NCBI RefSeq assembly: GCF_041807705.1
Contig: NZ_JBGTYY010000005.1
Location: forward strand, 1 to 64,000
Direction: 5' to 3'
DNA from: Mannheimia sp041807705
GTDB taxonomy: Bacteria; Pseudomonadota; Gammaproteobacteria; Enterobacterales; Pasteurellaceae
DNA length: 64,000 bases
This document shows positions 63,520 to 64,000 of the stretch, piece by piece. The notes beneath the pieces were generated by a model. That model was not told the origin of the DNA and did not search any database. It saw only the letters and a program-made list of their open reading frames with translations. Positions within the stretch are counted from its first letter, which is position 1. Each line of letters begins with the position of its first letter. A program made the position numbers and the translations under genes.

Positions 63520-63807
63520 ATGGCAATTACCATTACTTCAAGAGAGTTTAACCAAAACGCTAGCAAAGTATTAAAAATGGCGGAAAAAGAACCTGTTTTT
63601 ATTACAAAATGGGGGAAAGTTGTGAATGTAGTTTCGAGCTATGTGGATTATCAGCAGAAAAAATCTGTCGAACCTAGCTTTGAAGAACTTTTTACCTCAT
63701 CGAGCAATGATGATGTTAGCGATGAATTTTGGGAAGATTTTGAGCAAACATTAACCAAAATCAGTAAAAGTAATAAAGTTAGATCAATTGATTTTGGAGA
63801 TGAGTAA
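63520..63807 (+). CDS. Phd/YefM-family antitoxin
   Basis: The 95-residue protein has the Phd fold at the N-terminus: ITSREFNQNASKVLKMAEKEPVFITKWGKVVNVVSSYVDYQ, the DNA-binding and dimer part, then an acidic C-terminal tail that would wrap the toxin. It starts after a GGAGGAG ribosome site. Its stop overlaps the next start (TAATG), so it is coupled to the PIN-domain toxin gene. Such antitoxins repress their own promoter. Confidence 0.88.
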   Translation: MAITITSREFNQNASKVLKMAEKEPVFITKWGKVVNVVSSYVDYQQKKSVEPSFEELFTSSSNDDVSDEFWEDFEQTLTKISKSNKVRSIDFGDE

Positions 63808-64000
63808 TGTATCTCTATCTTTTTGATACCAACGTTGTTTCCGAACTTTATAAGTTAAGAAACGATAAAATGGACTTAAATGTGCGGCAATGGCTGAAAA
63901 ACATTAATCCAAGCCAAACCAACATTAGTTGTATTACGCTCTCTGAAATCAAAACAGGCATTTTATTAAAAGCCCGTAAAGATCAAGAACAAGCTACACG
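63807..64000 (+). CDS. PIN-domain toxin, VapC family (cut by window end)
   Basis: Only the first 64 residues are in the window. The PIN-domain hallmark is seen: FDTNVVSEL with Asp7 (first metal ligand) and Glu47 in CITLSEIKTG. VapC toxins are RNases, often cutting tRNA or rRNA, held in check by the antitoxin encoded just upstream. The gene begins on the last base of the antitoxin stop codon. The other acidic residues of the active site lie beyond the window. Confidence 0.85.
   Translation, partial: MYLYLFDTNVVSELYKLRNDKMDLNVRQWLKNINPSQTNISCITLSEIKTGILLKARKDQEQAT

Overview
The window is a chromosomal segment from a member of the Pasteurellaceae. The evidence is the very frequent ACAAGCGGT motif (and its complement ACCGCTTGT), which is the Actinobacillus pleuropneumoniae/Mannheimia-type DNA uptake signal sequence, together with low G+C and gene products close to Haemophilus and Actinobacillus proteins (KdsD, HbpA-like, NanA, PurL, SelA/SelB). 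A Mannheimia- or Actinobacillus-like species is the best guess; the species cannot be fixed by eye.

Layout. 0.2-2.8 kb: a decayed NitT/TauT-type ABC transporter operon in which all three genes are broken. 2.9-7.4 kb (minus): kdsD; a compact MerP-like/MerT-like/transglutaminase cluster; a Gfo/Idh/MocA oxidoreductase; a small lipoprotein. 7.4-9.8 kb: an ECF sigma factor with a zinc-type anti-sigma protein, divergent from msrPQ, which repairs periplasmic methionine sulfoxide. 9.9-12.3 kb: an asparaginase remnant, then a 601-residue AT-rich orphan whose C-terminal part resembles a PD-(D/E)XK nuclease; this is the best candidate for something undescribed. 12.4-19.2 kb: purL with a PurR-like operator, a ParE-type toxin-antitoxin pair, and a TonB-dependent receptor with a Fur-like box.

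19.5-29.3 kb: a complete L-fucose regulon, fucR-fucI-fucK-fucU-fucA-fucP-fucO-aldA, with perfect CRP sites before fucI and aldA. 29.4-36.6 kb (minus): trkA, rsmB, a universal stress protein and a TAXI-type TRAP transporter. 36.9-38.4 kb: a trimeric autotransporter with a 330-bp tandem repeat. 38.5-43.9 kb: selB, selA and the selenocysteine tRNA gene selC, with pdxH and two toxin-antitoxin pairs between or beside them. 44.1-46.6 kb: nanE-nanK-nanA for sialic acid breakdown, followed by a (GATAA)7 tract in front of a secreted protein. 48.3-50.7 kb: an HbpA/DppA-like binding protein, mioC and a DUF1232-like protein. 50.7-58.4 kb (minus): araBA and araFGH-araC with recognisable AraC and CRP sites; araG carries an in-frame stop codon. 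58.7-64 kb: proS, a Gln/Glu/Pro-rich repeat protein, htpG and a Phd/VapC pair cut by the window end.

Together these genes suggest a mucosal organism using host sugars (fucose, sialic acid, arabinose) under CRP control, with iron or heme acquisition and oxidant repair. Several loci are in decay: the ABC operon, ansB and araG. Intergenic DNA is rich in small palindromic repeats and in uptake sequences arranged as inverted pairs that form terminators. No rRNA, prophage, insertion sequence or CRISPR array was seen.
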